64,000 bases of DNA from Hyaloscypha bicolor E (Eukaryota > Ascomycota > Leotiomycetes > Helotiales > Hyaloscyphaceae), in assembly GCF_002865645.1 (NCBI RefSeq), contig NW_020194521.1, forward strand, positions 248,001 through 312,000, given 5' to 3'. The notes beneath the pieces were generated by a model that had not been told where the DNA came from, made no database searches, and saw nothing but the letters and a program-made list of their open reading frames with translations. The first letter of the stretch is position 1. Each line of letters begins with the position of its first letter. The position numbers and the translations under genes are program-made. Of this stretch, positions 60,963 to 64,000 are shown in pieces.

Positions 60963-61079
60963 TAATATTATAATAATAATAAAGAATTTAAATTAAGCTA
61001 AAGGCAATTTATTAAGCTAAAATACTAGCTATATACTAAGTTATATATAATAGTACTATATAATTAGTATTATATAATA
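60963..61079 (-). mobile_element. 131-bp element copy 3, right part
   Basis: Continues the element begun at 29699. It contains GCTAAAGGCAATTTATTAAGC, the RIP-mutated counterpart of the CACAGCC part of copy 1 that is missing from copy 2. It is followed by AAATA (61080-61084), which matches 29694-29698. Confidence 0.78.
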
Positions 61080-61124
61080 AAATATAAGAAATATAAAAGA
61101 AATTATAATATATATAGGAATATA

Positions 61125-64000
61125 TGTAACTTAAGGGCATATAACGAACCTCGGATATTGCGAGTATTAATTAGGGAGTTCGGTAGCCCTTTAATATCCC
61201 AACTAACTACTATTTATATTATATATATTAGGCTTATAAATTACTAATTATATATATGCTATTAGGGCCTCCTATTTAGAGGGGGCTTCCCTGGACCTTA
61301 TAGGAGGGACAGAGATTAGTTCTATACTAAATTTAATACTATGGTTTTATAATATACTAATTCATTCTATTGTCTTATTACCTACTAATAAATACCTTAT
61401 AAGCTAATCTCTCTATCCTTAAAAAAAATAGTTTAATAAGTAATTATATCTCGAAATCTGCGAAATATATAACTTCTTACCAAAGCTATTCTTATAGAGA
61501 AAGTTAACCAGATTAATCCCGATATAAGTAATAATAAAGGCTTATTTAATACTTTTAACGGGGCCTCTTAGGAGCCTCCGAGAGCTAGTAATAATAACGG
61601 AAATAATCCCGGTAATAATTAAGATATCGAGATTAATACCCGAGTTACTACCGCCCAAGCTACGGAATAGGGCTTATATACTAAAGTCAAAGCGCTCTAA
61701 TAAAAGCAAGAATTAGTAGATATAATTAACTAGTATATCCTATAGTTAGAGTAATATAAGGATATCCTCAGGGATATCTTGCGGTTTACTATATTTTGTA
61801 AAAACTCTATTTATAAGTCTATTTCCTTTTTCTCGGTAATTCTTACTAGAGAACTTCCTAAAATAGGATTAGAACCTATTTTTTTTCCTAATATAATAAG
61901 CTTTGAGAGTAATCTTAATACTATTTATTAGGAGCTATTATATAATATTCTAAAGATATATTTAGACCGAGAGAAGCTTTTTAAGGTCCGGATACCTAAC
62001 TTATATTATAGAAAGTCCCTTAAGAAATAGAGAATATTCGTATTTTCCTAGAAAGTAGTCTTTAGGACCTAGCCTTAGACTTATAATAGATACTTTTCTA
62101 GAGTTAACTCTACTATAAGTACCCTTAGGGACAAATCTTATAATACTTGGAAGGCTATAATAAAGCAAAGCCTACTATTATATAAGGTCTATTAGAAGTA
62201 ATTTAAGACCTATTTAGCTAATATACTCTAAGTATCTCAAACCTATTAATAAGATACCTTTAAGGAATTCCGAGATCTTTATTAGAAAAACGGTAAGATA
62301 GTTACCGAGTTATATACTCGGATAATTAGTCTCAAAATTAACTAGGACCTATATCCTAAGAGGAACCGGGTCCGGACTCTTAATACTACTTTATCTAACT
62401 ATAAGACTTATTAGATACTTATATCTATTTTTTTAGGAAGTAAGGTAATATCTATTTCCAAATAGCTTAAGAAAGCTCAGAAAGCAGAATATACTATTTA
62501 CTCTAAATTAAGGAAAGTAAAGGCAGGGAAGTCTAATAAGAGTAATTCTGCCCCTAAGAACTCTAACTTAGCAAATTCTAATTTATAAGGCTATTAAAAT
62601 AAAAAAAATAAGTTCCGAAAATCATATAAGAAATCCTTAGGTAATACTTTGGCCCCTTTAAGGCCTTAATAGAGTATTAGTTTTACTTTAGGTATAATTT
62701 ATTAAACTTATAAATAGAAAAAATATTTCTTAGGAAATATAAAGTATTCCAAATATACTAAATAGGCTCGGCAAAACCCTAATAAGGCCAAAACTATAGA
62801 AAAGTCAAGGTATCTATAGAAGCAGATTAATACTATTACTATAGAAAAGTACTTTAGAAAAGACTCTTCTAAGAAATAGAGAAAAGAAAAGGCCAAATCT
62901 TAAATATTAGAATTATTAAAAAAGGTATATTATTTTATATAATTATTTAAGCAAGATTAATATAGCCAGAAATAAGTATCTTAGAGATATATAGCAGACT
63001 TAGTAATACCGGATTAGACTATAACTTTCTTAATAATAATTAGGCTTAAAGCCAGGGCTTTACTACCTTAGCTAAATATAATTAAGAGTTTATAACCTTT
63101 TATAGGAATAGATTCAAGGTCTATTAAGCCTATAATCTTAAGGTATTTATTATAGATAATTATAGTAAGATATATTCTTTTAAGCTCTGGTTCTATAGGT
63201 ATAAGAATATTAGCTCTTATAGCCTCGTCTTTAGTATAAAATTTTATAAAATAATCCTTATATAATATATAGACTATATTAAGAAATAATAGGTATATAT
63301 ACCTATATAGCCTAATAATATTAAGATCCTAATACTAAAAGAATTTAGTAAGGAGCTTAACTAGTACCCTGAACTAGTGCCTCAAGTCTTATTCTTAACT
63401 AAAGGCAAATATAACTGTCCTAGATAATAGGCTTCGTGTATTTATAATAGTTACTAGGTCTTTACTTTATTATATAGTTCTAGTAATACTAAATAGGAGT
63501 TTTTAATATAGTAAATTAATACCCTCCGGAAAGAGGCCTCAGAAATACCTATCTATTTCCGGAATAATAAATATAAAAACTTCTTAGAGGTTTTTAATCC
63601 TAATAAAGCTTTAGAACTTCCTAATCTTGGTAGTATTAAATATTTTATTAATATAGATAGTATAGTCCCATACGGGCCTTTATATAATTTATTAGAGATC
63701 TAACTAGAAATATTATATCTATATTTATAGGATATACTTTATAAATATTAGATAAGGCCTAATAAAAGCCTAGTAAGGGCGCCTATTCTTTTTATTCCCA
63801 AGAAAAATAGAGAACTATATCTTTATATTAATTATTATAGACTTAACTAAGTTATAATTAAGAATTAGTATCTGCTTTCTCTTATTAATAAGACTCTTAA
63901 TTGGCTCTAAGGAGCCAAGATCTTTATAAAGCTAGATCTTAAGAATATATATTATTGGATAAGAATTCGTGAAAAATACGAGTAGAAAACGGCTTTTAGG
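61125..64000 (+). mobile_element. Gypsy-D, 5' part of a Ty3/Gypsy element (runs off the window)
   Basis: Starts TGTAACTTAAGGGC at 61125, an LTR-type start; the 5' LTR probably ends near 61350-61360 (GGTTTTATA) but its partner is outside the window. A gag-pol frame follows on the plus strand. Composition is less extreme than in older elements, and CpG is common. Confidence 0.75.
61450..64000 (+). pseudogene. Gypsy-D gag-protease-RT, RIP-inactivated, truncated by window end
   Basis: Gag is at about 61880-62930 (LRDKSYNTWKAII, LYPKRNRVRTLNTTLSNYKT). At about 62694-62757 the peptide YQTYKQKKYFLGNIKYSKY corresponds to a CCHC zinc knuckle with Cys/His changed to Tyr. A protease-like region with LLPQLNIIKSLQPFIGIDS lies near 63050. 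RT begins with YGPLYNLLEI (about 63675), RAPILFIPKKNRELYLYINY (about 63780-63840), INKTLN and GAKIFIKLDLKNIYYWIRI, and continues past 64000. A 62-codon minus frame at 62708-62896 is a shadow. Confidence 0.82.

Noticed and set aside
60046..61079. Similar 3' segments at 60.1 and 61.0 kb taken as a tandem duplication of the chromovirus end
   Set aside because: They are two independent insertions of the 131-bp element, each with its own duplication (AAAAA; AAATA).
62708..62896. 62-aa hydrophobic minus-strand frame
   Set aside because: Antisense to the Gypsy-D gag zinc-knuckle region.
17000..64000. In-frame TAG/TAA codons in long frames as evidence for stop-codon reassignment
   Set aside because: The HET genes use normal stops, and transposon stops occur at expected Gln/Trp codons together with loss of CpA/TpG, which RIP explains.
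1..64000. CRISPR arrays, tRNA or rRNA genes
   Set aside because: No regularly spaced identical repeats with unique spacers and no cloverleaf or rRNA-like segment was recognised; a covariance-model search would settle the RNA question.

Overview
The window looks like a chromosome segment of a filamentous ascomycete. Two long intronless genes carry the fungal heterokaryon-incompatibility (HET) domain. Almost everything beyond about 8.6 kb is an AT-rich transposon graveyard in which CpA and TpG are nearly absent while CpG survives. That is the mark of repeat-induced point mutation (RIP), which turns CpA into TpA. The species cannot be named from the sequence.

Layout. (1) 1-8.5 kb is a gene island of ordinary composition. 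It holds a small terminal-inverted-repeat element (570-1215) and two divergently transcribed, paralogous HET genes (1673-4051 minus; about 4429-7146 plus) sharing a 377-bp intergenic region. (2) 8.5-16 kb starts with a 131-bp solo-LTR-like element that escaped RIP, followed by a RIP-degraded Tc1/mariner-sized element with a small LTR element nested in it, then a Gypsy-like relic. (3) 16.16-22.57 kb is a complete but dead Ty1/Copia element. (4) 23.6-28.7 kb is a Helitron on the minus strand whose Rep-helicase frame can still be read through RIP stop codons. (5) 29.7-61.0 kb is one chromodomain Gypsy (Gypsy-A) inflated to 31 kb by later insertions: two elements with Helitron-type 3' ends, each carrying a full-length Gypsy (Gypsy-B, 13.1 kb; Gypsy-C, 7.9 kb), three solo LTRs and a second copy of the 131-bp element. 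Gypsy-A itself sits inside a third copy of that 131-bp element. (6) 61.1-64.0 kb is the 5' part of another Gypsy, cut by the window end.

Most nesting levels are supported by paired LTRs and target-site duplications read directly from the sequence: TATAT, ATAAT, ATTTT, TTTAG, AAATA, TAATA, CTAT, CTTCC/CTTCT, AAAAA and GTTAA/ATTAA. No transposon frame here is intact. The only apparently functional genes are the two HET genes. No tRNA, rRNA or CRISPR was recognised. Domain positions inside RIP-degraded frames were found by eye and are approximate to tens or hundreds of bases.
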